Source: Herbiconiux sp. SALV-R1
GTDB lineage: Bacteria; Actinomycetota; Actinomycetes; Actinomycetales; Microbacteriaceae
Assembly (NCBI RefSeq): GCF_013113715.1
Contig: NZ_CP053344.1
Span: 2,294,001-2,358,000, forward strand
Direction of reading: 5' to 3'
DNA: 64,000 nt
Below, one piece after another: positions 8,275 to 16,932 of this stretch (its first letter is position 1; each line of letters begins with the position of its first letter). Both the position numbers and the translations under genes were made by a program. The notes under the pieces were generated by a model. That model searched no databases and had not been told where the DNA came from. It worked only from the letters and a program-made list of their open reading frames with translations.

Positions 8275-9107
8275 ACGCCCCCGACCCGTTCCGCGACTGG
8301 GACGCCGCCTACGTGCTCGGCATGCTCTCCCCCGACGAGCGCCGCACCTACGAAGACCACCTCACCGAGTGCCCGCCCTGCTCGGCCGCCGTGGCCGAGC
8401 TCGCCGGCATGCCCGGCATCCTCTCCCGACTGTCGGCCGACGAGGCCGCGGCGCTGCTCGCCGACGACACGGAGGCGGCGCGCGCGCGGGCCGACGCCGG
8501 CCTCGCCCAGAGCGGCGCGTCGCACGACGGACTCGCGGGAGCCGACCACCAGCCGTCGACCGTGCGAGCGCTGGCCCGCTCGGTGGGCCGCAGCCGCAGC
8601 CGCGCCCGGCGCCGGGTCGTCGCGCTCGTCGCCGCCACCGGCGTGGTGCTCGCCCTCGCGGGCGTCGGGGGCGGATGGGCCATCGCGAGCCTCGGCCAGG
8701 GCGGTTCGCAGCCGCCCGTCGCCGCCACGGCGCCGGCCACCGCACCCGGCAGCTCGGCGGGAACGGATTCCGCGAACGCGCTCCGCGCCATGGCCCAGGT
8801 GGAACCCGGCTGGATCGACGCCGAACTGCTCGTCACCGAGAAGGGCTGGGGCACCCGGTTCGACTGGGACTGCAGCTACCAGGAGAAGTGGGTGGAGGCC
8901 ACCGAGGGCTCGCGCGAGGAGGGTGTGACCTACGACCTGGTGGTCACCGATCGCGGCGGCGCCGAGACGACTGTCGCGAGCTGGACGGCGTACGGCGAGG
9001 ATGCGGGCAACCTCTCGGCCTCGACGAGCATCCCCACCGCCGACATCCGCTCGGTCGACATCAGGGTGGCGGGCACCGACCGGCCCATCGTGCGCACCGT
9101 GCTCTGA
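8271..9107 (+). CDS. Zinc-binding anti-sigma factor, RslA-like
   Basis: 278 residues; GTG 8271 overlaps the sigma-factor stop. The N-terminal segment WDAAYVLGMLSPDERR followed by the zinc anti-sigma motif H-X3-C-X2-C (HLTECPPC, about residues 33-40) matches RslA and other ZAS-domain proteins, which bind region 4 of SigL in the cytoplasm. A basic segment (SRSRARRR) precedes one membrane helix (VVALVAATGVVLALAGVGGG, about residues 108-127). The remaining about 150 residues are predicted to be extracytoplasmic, consistent with a membrane sensor. In Mycobacterium RslA, zinc release on oxidation frees SigL; whether that holds here is inference. Confidence 0.85.
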   Translation: MNAPDPFRDWDAAYVLGMLSPDERRTYEDHLTECPPCSAAVAELAGMPGILSRLSADEAAALLADDTEAARARADAGLAQSGASHDGLAGADHQPSTVRALARSVGRSRSRARRRVVALVAATGVVLALAGVGGGWAIASLGQGGSQPPVAATAPATAPGSSAGTDSANALRAMAQVEPGWIDAELLVTEKGWGTRFDWDCSYQEKWVEATEGSREEGVTYDLVVTDRGGAETTVASWTAYGEDAGNLSASTSIPTADIRSVDIRVAGTDRPIVRTVL

Positions 9108-9218
9108 TCGTCACCCGCGCATCCGTGCCGCCACGTGATGGCAAGATGGTGACGCACACCTTGGCCGAAGCCTGTGGTCTCCCTGAGCGGAGCCCGGGAA
9201 CCGTATGGGGGGAGAAGA

Positions 9219-10607
9219 GTGCAGCTGACCGTGAGCGGATCGCAGGGTGCGATCGCGGGGGAACTCACCGTCCCGGTGTCGAAGTACCACCTGCACCGCG
9301 CGCTCGTGCTGGCGTCGCTGGCGCCGGGGCGCAGCGTCATCCGCGGCCTCTCCGAGACCCGTCAGGTGGTGTGGACGATCGGGGTGCTCCGTGCGCTCGG
9401 CACGCGCATCGAGGTCGTGGGCGACAGCTACGTGGTCGACGGCGGGCCCTACTCCACGCGCGAACCGGTGGTCGACCACGGGTCGAGCTCGGCGGAGGGG
9501 CTGCTCAACGTGGGCTCCTCAGGCACCACGCTCTACTTCATGACCGGGCTCGCCTCGCTCGCCGACCGGCCGATCACGCTCACGGGCATGAAGTACTTCA
9601 GGCGCCGCCCCATCAAGGCGCTGCTCGACGCGCTCGGCACGCTCGGGGTGCGCTACGAGTCGACCGACGACTGCCCGCCCATCGTGGTGCAGCCGGGCGG
9701 CCCCGAGGGCGGGCACGTCGCCATTCCCGGCACGCTCTCGCAGTGGCTCTCGGGGCTGCTGCTGCTCGCCCCGTTCGCGCGCCGCGAGACCACGATCGAG
9801 GTGCTGGGCGAGCTCAACGAGCAGCCCTACGTCGACCTGACCGTGCGCATGATGCGCCATTTCGGGCTCGAGGTCGAGGTCTCCGACGACTGGCGGCACT
9901 ACACGGTGAAGCCCGGCCAGACCGCGCGGCCGGCCGAGTACTCGGTGCCGCCCGACATCGGCTCGGCGGCGTTCGGGCTCGCGGCGACGGCGCTGCACCC
10001 CTCCGACGTGCTGTTCCGGGGCCTGCACGCGAGGGCGTCGGGCGAGACCGACCACCCCGAGGCGGAGTTCCTCGACATCGTGCGAGCGATGGGTCTGCCC
10101 CTGCTGCGCGACGACGCGACCGGATGCGTGCGGGTGCGGCACGACGGGCTCACGCTCGCGCCGATCGACCTCGACTTCCAGCCCATCCCCGACCTGCTGC
10201 CCGTGGTCTCGGCGCTGGCGTGTTTCGCCGACGGCACCTCGCGGTTTCACAACGTCGCCCACGTGCGACTGAAGGAGAGCGACCGGGTGAACGCGATGCT
10301 GCAGCTCGTGAAGCTCGGCGGCAAGCTCGACGACCGCGGCTCGGAGCTCGTCGTCACCGGCGTCGACTCGCTCGTCGGTGCGCCGATGTCGTCGTTCAAC
10401 GACCACCGGGTGCTCATGTCGCTGGCGGTGGCGGCCACCAGGGCCTCGGGGCAGTCGCGCCTCACCTACCCCCGGGCGTACCGCATCTCGTACCCGGCCT
10501 TCCTCGACGCGATGACGGCCGTGGGCCTCGACATGAGCGTACCGTCGCGCGGAGCAGCCAGCGACGGCGCTCGGGGTGGGCGGTCGCGTCAGGTGCTGGC
10601 GTCGTGA
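9219..10607 (+). CDS. Divergent EPSP-synthase-family enolpyruvyltransferase homologue (CHC-CoA pathway candidate)
   Basis: 462 residues; GTG 9219 follows a strong GGGGGGAGAAG site. The two-domain inside-out barrel family is clear: VPVSKYHLHRALVLAS at the N-terminus, SQWLSGLLLLAP, PDLLPVVSALACF, KESDR and NDHRV in the C-terminal half. Canonical AroA reads P-G-S-K-S near the start and N-A-G-T-A-M-R at about residue 95. Here the Ser after the active-site Lys is Tyr, and the second motif is GSSGTTLYF, lacking the arginine. The final catalytic lysine region (YPRAYRISYPAF) is also changed. It heads a five-gene overlapping operon of CoA-ligase, dehydrogenase and reductases. The combination matches the EPSPS-like enzyme of cyclohexanecarboxyl-CoA biosynthesis from shikimate (ansatrienin-type clusters). 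It is therefore unlikely to be the housekeeping aroA. Confidence 0.82.
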   Translation: MQLTVSGSQGAIAGELTVPVSKYHLHRALVLASLAPGRSVIRGLSETRQVVWTIGVLRALGTRIEVVGDSYVVDGGPYSTREPVVDHGSSSAEGLLNVGSSGTTLYFMTGLASLADRPITLTGMKYFRRRPIKALLDALGTLGVRYESTDDCPPIVVQPGGPEGGHVAIPGTLSQWLSGLLLLAPFARRETTIEVLGELNEQPYVDLTVRMMRHFGLEVEVSDDWRHYTVKPGQTARPAEYSVPPDIGSAAFGLAATALHPSDVLFRGLHARASGETDHPEAEFLDIVRAMGLPLLRDDATGCVRVRHDGLTLAPIDLDFQPIPDLLPVVSALACFADGTSRFHNVAHVRLKESDRVNAMLQLVKLGGKLDDRGSELVVTGVDSLVGAPMSSFNDHRVLMSLAVAATRASGQSRLTYPRAYRISYPAFLDAMTAVGLDMSVPSRGAASDGARGGRSRQVLAS

Positions 10608-10621
10608 CGGGCAGGGGTGAC

Positions 10622-12514
10622 GTGAGCGGCATCGACAGCGTCGGCAGCGTCGACGGTGCCACGGATGCTCGGGCCGATTCACCGGGACTGCCTGCGCTCG
10701 TCGACGCGATGGCCGACGACCCGCTCCGCGCGGGTGCCGCTGCGGTCATCGAGGTCGGCGAACGTCCGCTCAGCCTCGACTGGGCGGAGCTGCGGGCGGA
10801 GGCCGACCGGGTCTCGGCCGTGCTGCTCGAGCTCGGCGTCGAGCCGGGCGAGTCGGTGGCCTACCAGCTGCCGAACTGGGTGGAGTGCGTCGCGGTAACG
10901 CTCGGGGTGCTGCAGATCGGCGCCGTCGTGGCACCCGTGATGCCCGTGTTCGGTGCCCGCGAGGTCGCGATGGTGCTCTCCCGCTCGCGCGCGCGGGTCG
11001 TGGTGGTGCCGCGCTCCTTCCGCGGCCGTCACCACGCGGAGGAGTTCGCGGCGGTCGCCCGCGAAGCCGAGGCGCGGGCGCTCCCGCTGTGCGTCGAGCA
11101 CGTGCTCATCGTGGCCGACCTCGACCCCTCAGCCCGGCCCCGCGCCGGCACCGACGCCGCACCCTCCCGCCGCGGCGCCCGGCCCGCGCCCGCACCCGGC
11201 GACGCCGCACCCGCCGCACCCACGCCCGCATCCGCCGACGCCGCGCTCGCGCCCGCGCCCGCCCCATCCACCGACGACGCACCCGCAGCATCCGTCCCCG
11301 CCGACGCTGCATCTGCATCTGCATCCGCATCCGACCCCACCCCGTGGCCCCACCGCGACTTCGACGACGCCCTGGCCTCGGCCGCGGTCGACGAGCGCGC
11401 CCTGCGCCGACGGCGCCCGGCGGCGGGCGACGTCGCACAGCTGCTGTTCACCTCGGGCACGACGGGCGAGCCGAAGGGCGTGCAGCACACGCACGGCACC
11501 CTGGCGCTCGCCACAGCCATGGAGGTGCAGCACCTCGCACTCGCCCCCGACGACCGCGTCTTCATCCCCTCTCCCCTGGCCCACCAGACCGGGTTCCTCT
11601 ACGGACTCGTGCTCAGCTGGCGCCTCGGCACCACCGCCGTCGTCCAGCCCGAGTGGAACGCCGCCGTCGCCCTCGACCAGGCGTTCGGCGCAGCCCGCGC
11701 GTCGTTCGTGCAGGCCGCCACCCCGTTCCTGATGGACCTCGTCGACGCCGTCGAGTCGGGCGCCCCCGCCCCCGCCTCGCTCCGCATCTTCGTCGCCACG
11801 GGTGCCGCCGTGCCGCGCGAGCTCGCGGGCCGTGCCACGCGCGTGCTCGACACCGCGGTGTGCGGCGCCTTCGGCACCACGGAGACCTGCCTCGGCACGC
11901 TCGCGGCCCCCGACGACCCTCCCGCCTCCGCCTGGGGAAGTGACGGGCGCGCGCTGCCGGGCATCCGCATCCGGATCGTCGACGACGAGGGGGCCGAGCT
12001 CGCCGCGGGCCGGGAGGGCCACTACGAGCTGCACAGCCCCACCATGTTCGCGGGCTACCTCGACCGGCCCGACCTCACCGCCGAGGTCTTCACCGCCGAT
12101 GGCTGGTACCGCACCGGCGACCTCGCCGTGCTCGACGAGCACGGGTACCTCCACATCACCGGCCGGGTGAAGGACGTCGTGAACCGCGGCGGCGAGAAGG
12201 TGCCCGTGGTGGAGATCGAGAACCTGCTGTTCGCGCATCCGTCGGTGAAGGACGTCGCGATCGTCGCGATGCCCGACCCCCGGCTAGGCGAGCGGGCCTG
12301 CGCCTTCGTCGTGGCCGCCCCCGGGGCGCCGCGGCTCGACTTCTCCGCGATGCAGGGCTACCTCGCCGAGGCCGGAGTGTCGAAGTACTACTGGCCCGAG
12401 CGGCTCGAGAGCATCGAGGTGCTGCCGCGCAACCCGGTGGGGAAGATCCAGAAGAATGTGCTGAGGGAGCGTATCGCAGCGCTGCTCGCCGCCGAACAGG
12501 AGAAGCGATCGTGA
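10622..12514 (+). CDS. Acyl-CoA ligase (AMP-forming) with Ala/Pro-rich insertion
   Basis: 630 residues from GTG 10622 (AGGGG five bases upstream); GTG 10604, overlapping the previous stop, is the alternative. Motifs: LLFTSGTTGEPKG (about residue 275), GAFGTTETC, YRTGDLAVLD, GRVKDVVNRGGEKV and the catalytic lysine in NPVGKIQKN. It should activate a ring carboxylic acid of the operon pathway as its CoA ester, the proposed step before reductions. Between the N-terminal domain and the P-loop there is an insertion of about 75 residues composed of Ala, Pro, Asp and Ser (about 11120-11345), absent from normal about 540-residue ligases. It includes short tandem codon repeats. Confidence 0.85.
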   Translation: MSGIDSVGSVDGATDARADSPGLPALVDAMADDPLRAGAAAVIEVGERPLSLDWAELRAEADRVSAVLLELGVEPGESVAYQLPNWVECVAVTLGVLQIGAVVAPVMPVFGAREVAMVLSRSRARVVVVPRSFRGRHHAEEFAAVAREAEARALPLCVEHVLIVADLDPSARPRAGTDAAPSRRGARPAPAPGDAAPAAPTPASADAALAPAPAPSTDDAPAASVPADAASASASASDPTPWPHRDFDDALASAAVDERALRRRRPAAGDVAQLLFTSGTTGEPKGVQHTHGTLALATAMEVQHLALAPDDRVFIPSPLAHQTGFLYGLVLSWRLGTTAVVQPEWNAAVALDQAFGAARASFVQAATPFLMDLVDAVESGAPAPASLRIFVATGAAVPRELAGRATRVLDTAVCGAFGTTETCLGTLAAPDDPPASAWGSDGRALPGIRIRIVDDEGAELAAGREGHYELHSPTMFAGYLDRPDLTAEVFTADGWYRTGDLAVLDEHGYLHITGRVKDVVNRGGEKVPVVEIENLLFAHPSVKDVAIVAMPDPRLGERACAFVVAAPGAPRLDFSAMQGYLAEAGVSKYYWPERLESIEVLPRNPVGKIQKNVLRERIAALLAAEQEKRS

Positions 12515-13815
12515 CCGACACGCCACTCGACGAGACCGCCTTCGAGGCGCTCAAGGCCGAGCTCGACGCCTGGGTGCGCGGGCCGGGCGAAGCCTGGGCC
12601 GAACGCGTCGAGGCCGAGGGCGATGTGCCCCCCGAGCTCCGCGACGAGCTCCGCGAACGCGGCTGGCTGAGCCTCGCCGCTCCGGTCGAGCTCGGGGGTC
12701 GGGGCATCCCCTTCTCGCGCTACCTCGAGCTGCTCGAGATCGTGTCGCGTTCGCACGGATCGATCCGGATGCTCGTGCACGTCAACAACGGACTCTGGCG
12801 CGCCCTCGAACCCTTCGTCGACGACACCCAGCGCGAACTGCTGCGCCGGTCGGTGTCGGGCGAGACGCTCATCGCCTTCACCCTCACCGAGGCCACCGCG
12901 GGCACCGGCAGCGACATCCGCAGCACGGTGCGGCGGGAGGGCGACGACTACGTGCTGAACGGGGAGAAGCACCTCATCACCTTCGGCGTGAGCTGCGACT
13001 ATTGGCTGCTCTTCGCGCGCCTCGAAGGCACCTCCGCTGCCGACGGGTCGGCCGGCACGGTCGCCCTCCTGGTTCCGAACGCGGGCCTCGAGGGAGTCGA
13101 GGTGATCGACGACTCGGACACGATGGGGGTGCGCGGCACCGATCACGCCGTCCTCCGCTTCACCGAGGCCCGAGTGCCCGTGAGCGCGCGGGTCGGGCAG
13201 GAGGGCGAGGGTCTCGCCGTCGCGCTCGGCGGCTTCCTGCTGCCGAGCCGGGTCTCGGTGGCGATGAGCGCGGTCGGGCTCGCCGAGCGCGCTCAGGAGC
13301 TCGCCGTGGAGTACGCGCTGACCCGGGAGACCTTCGGCAAGAGGCTCGCCGAGCGGCCCGTCATCCAGGCCTACCTCGCCGAGAACTACGCCGACATCGC
13401 CGCGGCCCGCGCACTCGTGCTCGAGGCGGCGAGGGCCTACGAGGAGGGCCGGGCCGATGCGGGCGCCCTCTCCAGCGCCTCCAAGATCGTGGCCGTCGAC
13501 ATGCTCGCACGGGTGACCGACAAGGCACTCCAAGTGCACGGCGGCCAGGGCTACTGGCGGCGGAACGCCGTCGAGCGGGTGTACCGGGATGCGCGGGCCC
13601 AGCGCTTCGAGGAGGGAACGAACGAGATCCAGAAGACGGTCGTCGCGCGCGAGGTGCTGAAGCGCGCGGTCGCGGGTGCCGCGGTGCCTGCGACGCCCGC
13701 CGCAGCCGCAACCGCCGCGCCCGCCGCCGCCGCCGCGCCCGCGACCGCCGCGCCCGCCGCCGCCGCGCATCCCGACGGCGCGAGAGCCGCGCACCCCCGG
13801 AAGGACCCCGCATGA
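12511..13815 (+). CDS. Acyl-CoA dehydrogenase family protein (CHC-CoA pathway candidate)
   Basis: 434 residues; GTG 12511 overlaps the ligase stop. The three-domain acyl-CoA dehydrogenase fold is evident: FAD/substrate segment AFTLTEATAGTGSDI (about residue 130), beta-domain ending in VGQEGEGL, helical domain with TRETFGKRL, LQVHGGQGYW, and the EGTNEIQ motif that supplies the catalytic glutamate region. A final about 45 residues of Ala/Pro/Thr repeats follow the domain and are non-conserved. In CHC-CoA biosynthesis the ring must alternately be dehydrated, oxidised and reduced; an acyl-CoA dehydrogenase is one of the known cluster members. Strict coupling to neighbours (4-base overlaps) supports a common pathway. 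Confidence 0.85.
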   Translation: MTDTPLDETAFEALKAELDAWVRGPGEAWAERVEAEGDVPPELRDELRERGWLSLAAPVELGGRGIPFSRYLELLEIVSRSHGSIRMLVHVNNGLWRALEPFVDDTQRELLRRSVSGETLIAFTLTEATAGTGSDIRSTVRREGDDYVLNGEKHLITFGVSCDYWLLFARLEGTSAADGSAGTVALLVPNAGLEGVEVIDDSDTMGVRGTDHAVLRFTEARVPVSARVGQEGEGLAVALGGFLLPSRVSVAMSAVGLAERAQELAVEYALTRETFGKRLAERPVIQAYLAENYADIAAARALVLEAARAYEEGRADAGALSSASKIVAVDMLARVTDKALQVHGGQGYWRRNAVERVYRDARAQRFEEGTNEIQKTVVAREVLKRAVAGAAVPATPAAAATAAPAAAAAPATAAPAAAAHPDGARAAHPRKDPA

Positions 13816-14669
13816 CCGACTCCCCCACCACCCCGCCTGCCACCTCCCCCGGGTCACCTCGCGTCGTCGTCATCACGGGCGCCTCCCGGGGCATCGGCCG
13901 CCTCCTCGCCCGCAAGCTCGGAGCGCAGGGCGCCGCGGTCGTCGTGAACTACAAGGTGAACGCCGAGCTCGCCGAGGAGTCACTCGCCGACGTCGTCGCG
14001 GCAGGGGGCAGCGGCTTCACGATCCAGGCCGACGTCGAGCAGCCCGAGGCGATCGACGCCCTGTTCGACCAGGTGCGCGAGCGCTACGGCCGCCTCGACG
14101 CGTTCGTGGCGAACGCCGCGGCGAGCGCCTTCAAGCCCGTGGCCCACCTGAAGCCGCACCACCTCGATCGCAGCTACGCCATGAACACCCGCTCCTTCGT
14201 GCTGGGCGCCATCCGTGCCGCCGAGCTCATGGATGCCGGCGGCCGCATCCTGGCCATCACCAGCTACGGCTCGCAGCGCGCCTTCGCCACCTATGCCGCC
14301 CTGGGCGCCGCCAAGGCGGCGAACGAGTCGTACGTGAAATACATGGCGAACGAGTTCGGCCCGCGCGGCATCACCGTGAACGCCGTGAACGGCGGACTCA
14401 TCGACACCGACTCGCTCGACTACTTCTACAACCGGGTTCCCGGCATGGCGCCCGTCGAGACGGTGTTCGAGAAGATCCCGCTCGGGCGGCCGGGTACCGC
14501 AGACGACATGGCCGACGCCGCCGAGTTCCTGCTCTCGGAGAAGGCCGGCTACATCACCGGCCAGGTGCTCACCGTCGACGGCGGACTCACCGTCGTCGCC
14601 CCGCCGTTCTGGGCCGACACCACCGGCGCCCTGCGCGCCGCGGTGCTGGGCGAACCCGGTGACGCCTAG
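13812..14669 (+). CDS. SDR-family enoyl reductase, ChcA/FabL-like
   Basis: 285 residues; ATG 13812 overlaps the previous stop (ATGA). Short-chain dehydrogenase fold with cofactor motif TGASRGIG (about residues 22-29), a VANAAAS loop in place of NNAG, and the C-terminal GYITGQVLTVDGGL. The active site is Y-A-A-L-G-A-A-K: six residues separate Tyr and Lys instead of the usual three. Y-X6-K is the hallmark of enoyl reductases (FabI, FabL) and of ChcA, the 1-cyclohexenylcarbonyl-CoA reductase of Streptomyces. This makes it the probable NAD(P)H-dependent ring C=C reductase of the operon. Confidence 0.84.
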   Translation: MTDSPTTPPATSPGSPRVVVITGASRGIGRLLARKLGAQGAAVVVNYKVNAELAEESLADVVAAGGSGFTIQADVEQPEAIDALFDQVRERYGRLDAFVANAAASAFKPVAHLKPHHLDRSYAMNTRSFVLGAIRAAELMDAGGRILAITSYGSQRAFATYAALGAAKAANESYVKYMANEFGPRGITVNAVNGGLIDTDSLDYFYNRVPGMAPVETVFEKIPLGRPGTADDMADAAEFLLSEKAGYITGQVLTVDGGLTVVAPPFWADTTGALRAAVLGEPGDA

Positions 14670-16881
14670 GCCGGCCGTGCTCGAGCGCACCTTCTCCCCG
14701 TGGCGACTCGGCGCCCTCGAGCTGCCGCACCGCGTGGTGATGGGCAGCATGCACACCGGGCTCGAGACGCTCGACGACGGGGGTGAGGCACTCGCCGCGT
14801 ACTACACCGAACGCGTCAGGGGCGGTGCCGCCCTCATCGTGACGGGCGGGCTCGCGGTGAACCTCGAGGGCTGCGGCGCCCGCGACTTCAGCGTGCTGGG
14901 CGACCCGGCGAGCGACGCCCGTCTCGCACACGCGGTCGAGGCGGTGCACGCCGCGGGGGGTCGCATCGTCGCGCAGCTCTTCCACGCCGGCCGCTACGCC
15001 CTGCTCGACGGGGTGACGGATGCGCGGGGCCGACCCGTGCATCCGGTCGCCCCGTCTCCCCTCGCCTGGCGGAGCGCCGGAGCGGTGGTGCCCGAGGAGC
15101 TCGACGAGATCGGCATTCTGCGCACCATCGGCGATTTCGGCTCGGCCGCCGAGCGGGCCGTCGAGCTCGGGCTCGACGGGGTCGAGATCATGGCCTCGGA
15201 GGGCTATCTGATCAACCAGTTCTGCTCGCCGGTCACGAACCGGCGCGACGACGACTGGGGCGGAGACGCGGTGCGGCGCCGACGCTTCGCGATCGAGGTG
15301 CTGCGCGCGGTGCGGCGCGCGGTGGGCTTCGAGGTGCCGGTCGTGGTGCGCCTGTCGGGTGCCGACCTGGTTCCCGACTCGACGACGCAGGACGAGACGG
15401 ATGCGCTGGCCCGCGACCTCGTGCGCTCCGGCGCCGACGCCCTCAACGTCGGCATCGGCTGGCACGAGTCGAAGGTGCCCACCGTGCAGGCCGCGGTGCC
15501 GCACGGGGTCTGGCTCGGGTACGCGCTGGCGGTGGCGCGGGCGATCTCGCTGCCCGGGGAGCCGGGTGCGCCGACCGCGGTTCCGGTGATCGCGAGCAAC
15601 AGGCTCACCGATCTGCGCGACGTCGAGGAGGTGCTCGCGAAGGAGGGCGGTGCGATCACGGCGGTGGCGCTGGCGCGCCCGTTCCTCGCCGACCCCGCGA
15701 TCGTCGCGCGCTCGCGGGCCGGCGGGTTCGCCGAGGTGAACACGTGCATCGGCTGCAACCAGGCCTGTCTCGACCGGTCGTTCCGGATGCAGCCGGTGTC
15801 GTGCCTCGTGAACCCGCGGGCGGCGAGGGAGTCGGTCTATCCGCTCACCCTCACGACTCGGCCACGCCACGTCGCCGTGGTGGGGGGTGGGCCCGCGGGG
15901 CTCGCAGCCGCCGTGGATCTGGCCGAACGCGGCAACCGGGTGACGGTGTTCGAGGCCGCCGACCGTCTGGGTGGGCAATTCGGGCTGGCGGCGCGCATCC
16001 CGACCAAGGAGGACTACGCGCTGACGGTCGAGCACTACGAGCGACGGCTCGCGGAGCTCGGGGTCGAGGTCAGGCTCGGGCACGCCGTGACGGCGGAGGA
16101 GCTGGCGGGCAGTGCTGGTGGCTCGGGTGGGGCGGGCGGCCCGGGCGGCTCGGGCCACGGCGGCTGTGCGGGAGCCGGGTTCGATGCCGTGCTCGTGGCG
16201 ACGGGGGTGCGGCCGCGCGGGCTCGCGGTGCCGGGGGCGGAGTTGCCGCACGTGCTGAGCTACGAGCGCGCGTTGCGGGAGGGTGTGCCGCCGGGGCGCG
16301 TCGCCGTGATCGGTGGAGGCGGGATCGGCATCGACGTCGCGAAGTTCCTCGTGCTCTCGCACGACCCGGCCGAGCGGGCCGCGTCGTTCGAGAGGGTGCA
16401 CGGGCTGCCGGCGCCGTCCACCTCGCTGGAATCGGCCGAGCTGCCGCAGCGTGCCCGGGTGAGAACCGCATCCGTCGTCGTGTCGAGGGGTGCCGACCTC
16501 GTCGCCACTCCACGGCCCGGGAATGAGGTGACCGTGCTGCGACGCTCGGGGTCGTTCGGGGCGGGCATGGGCATCACCTCGCGCTGGGTCGCGCTGGGCG
16601 AGCTGCGGGAGGCGGGTGTCGGGTTCGTGAGCGGGTTCGAGTACGAGCGCATCACCGCCGACGGCGTGCACCTCGTGCTCGACGACGGCACCCGACGGGT
16701 CGTGCCGGCCGACGTGGTGGTGGTGTGTGCGGGTCAGGACTCGCACGATCCGCTGAGTGTGGAGCTCGCCGAGCGCGGTGTCGCGGTCGAGGTGGTGGGC
16801 GGAGCACTCGACGCCCGCGGCGTCGACGCCGTCCGTGCCACCCGCCAAGCGCTCGACGCGGCACGCCGGCTCGCGCCCTGA
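14659..16881 (+). CDS. 2,4-dienoyl-CoA reductase-like FMN/FeS/FAD flavoprotein
   Basis: 740 residues; GTG 14659 lies 11 bases inside the SDR gene. The N-terminal half is an Old-Yellow-Enzyme TIM barrel (QLFHAGRYA, DGVEIMASEGYLINQF). A [4Fe-4S] cluster follows (CIGCNQACLDRSF ... VSCLVNP, about residues 365-395), then an FAD domain (VVGGGPAGLAAAVDLAERG) and an NAD(P)H domain (AVIGGGGIGIDVAKF). This is the FadH/NADH:flavin oxidoreductase architecture that reduces 2,4-dienoyl-CoA esters. In this operon it fits reduction of cyclohexadienyl-CoA intermediates. An about 24-residue Gly/Ser-rich insertion (16107-16185) interrupts the FAD domain. It is the last gene of the operon. Confidence 0.87.
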   Translation: MTPRPAVLERTFSPWRLGALELPHRVVMGSMHTGLETLDDGGEALAAYYTERVRGGAALIVTGGLAVNLEGCGARDFSVLGDPASDARLAHAVEAVHAAGGRIVAQLFHAGRYALLDGVTDARGRPVHPVAPSPLAWRSAGAVVPEELDEIGILRTIGDFGSAAERAVELGLDGVEIMASEGYLINQFCSPVTNRRDDDWGGDAVRRRRFAIEVLRAVRRAVGFEVPVVVRLSGADLVPDSTTQDETDALARDLVRSGADALNVGIGWHESKVPTVQAAVPHGVWLGYALAVARAISLPGEPGAPTAVPVIASNRLTDLRDVEEVLAKEGGAITAVALARPFLADPAIVARSRAGGFAEVNTCIGCNQACLDRSFRMQPVSCLVNPRAARESVYPLTLTTRPRHVAVVGGGPAGLAAAVDLAERGNRVTVFEAADRLGGQFGLAARIPTKEDYALTVEHYERRLAELGVEVRLGHAVTAEELAGSAGGSGGAGGPGGSGHGGCAGAGFDAVLVATGVRPRGLAVPGAELPHVLSYERALREGVPPGRVAVIGGGGIGIDVAKFLVLSHDPAERAASFERVHGLPAPSTSLESAELPQRARVRTASVVVSRGADLVATPRPGNEVTVLRRSGSFGAGMGITSRWVALGELREAGVGFVSGFEYERITADGVHLVLDDGTRRVVPADVVVVCAGQDSHDPLSVELAERGVAVEVVGGALDARGVDAVRATRQALDAARRLAP

Positions 16882-16932
16882 GGCGGCCCGACTGCTCCGC
16901 CACGGCGAGACCGGCCCCGGTAACGTGAACCC

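Noticed and set aside
9108-9218. ECF-type promoter for the CHC-like operon
   Set aside because: A GGAAC word at about 9197 lies too close to the start codon and has no properly spaced -10.
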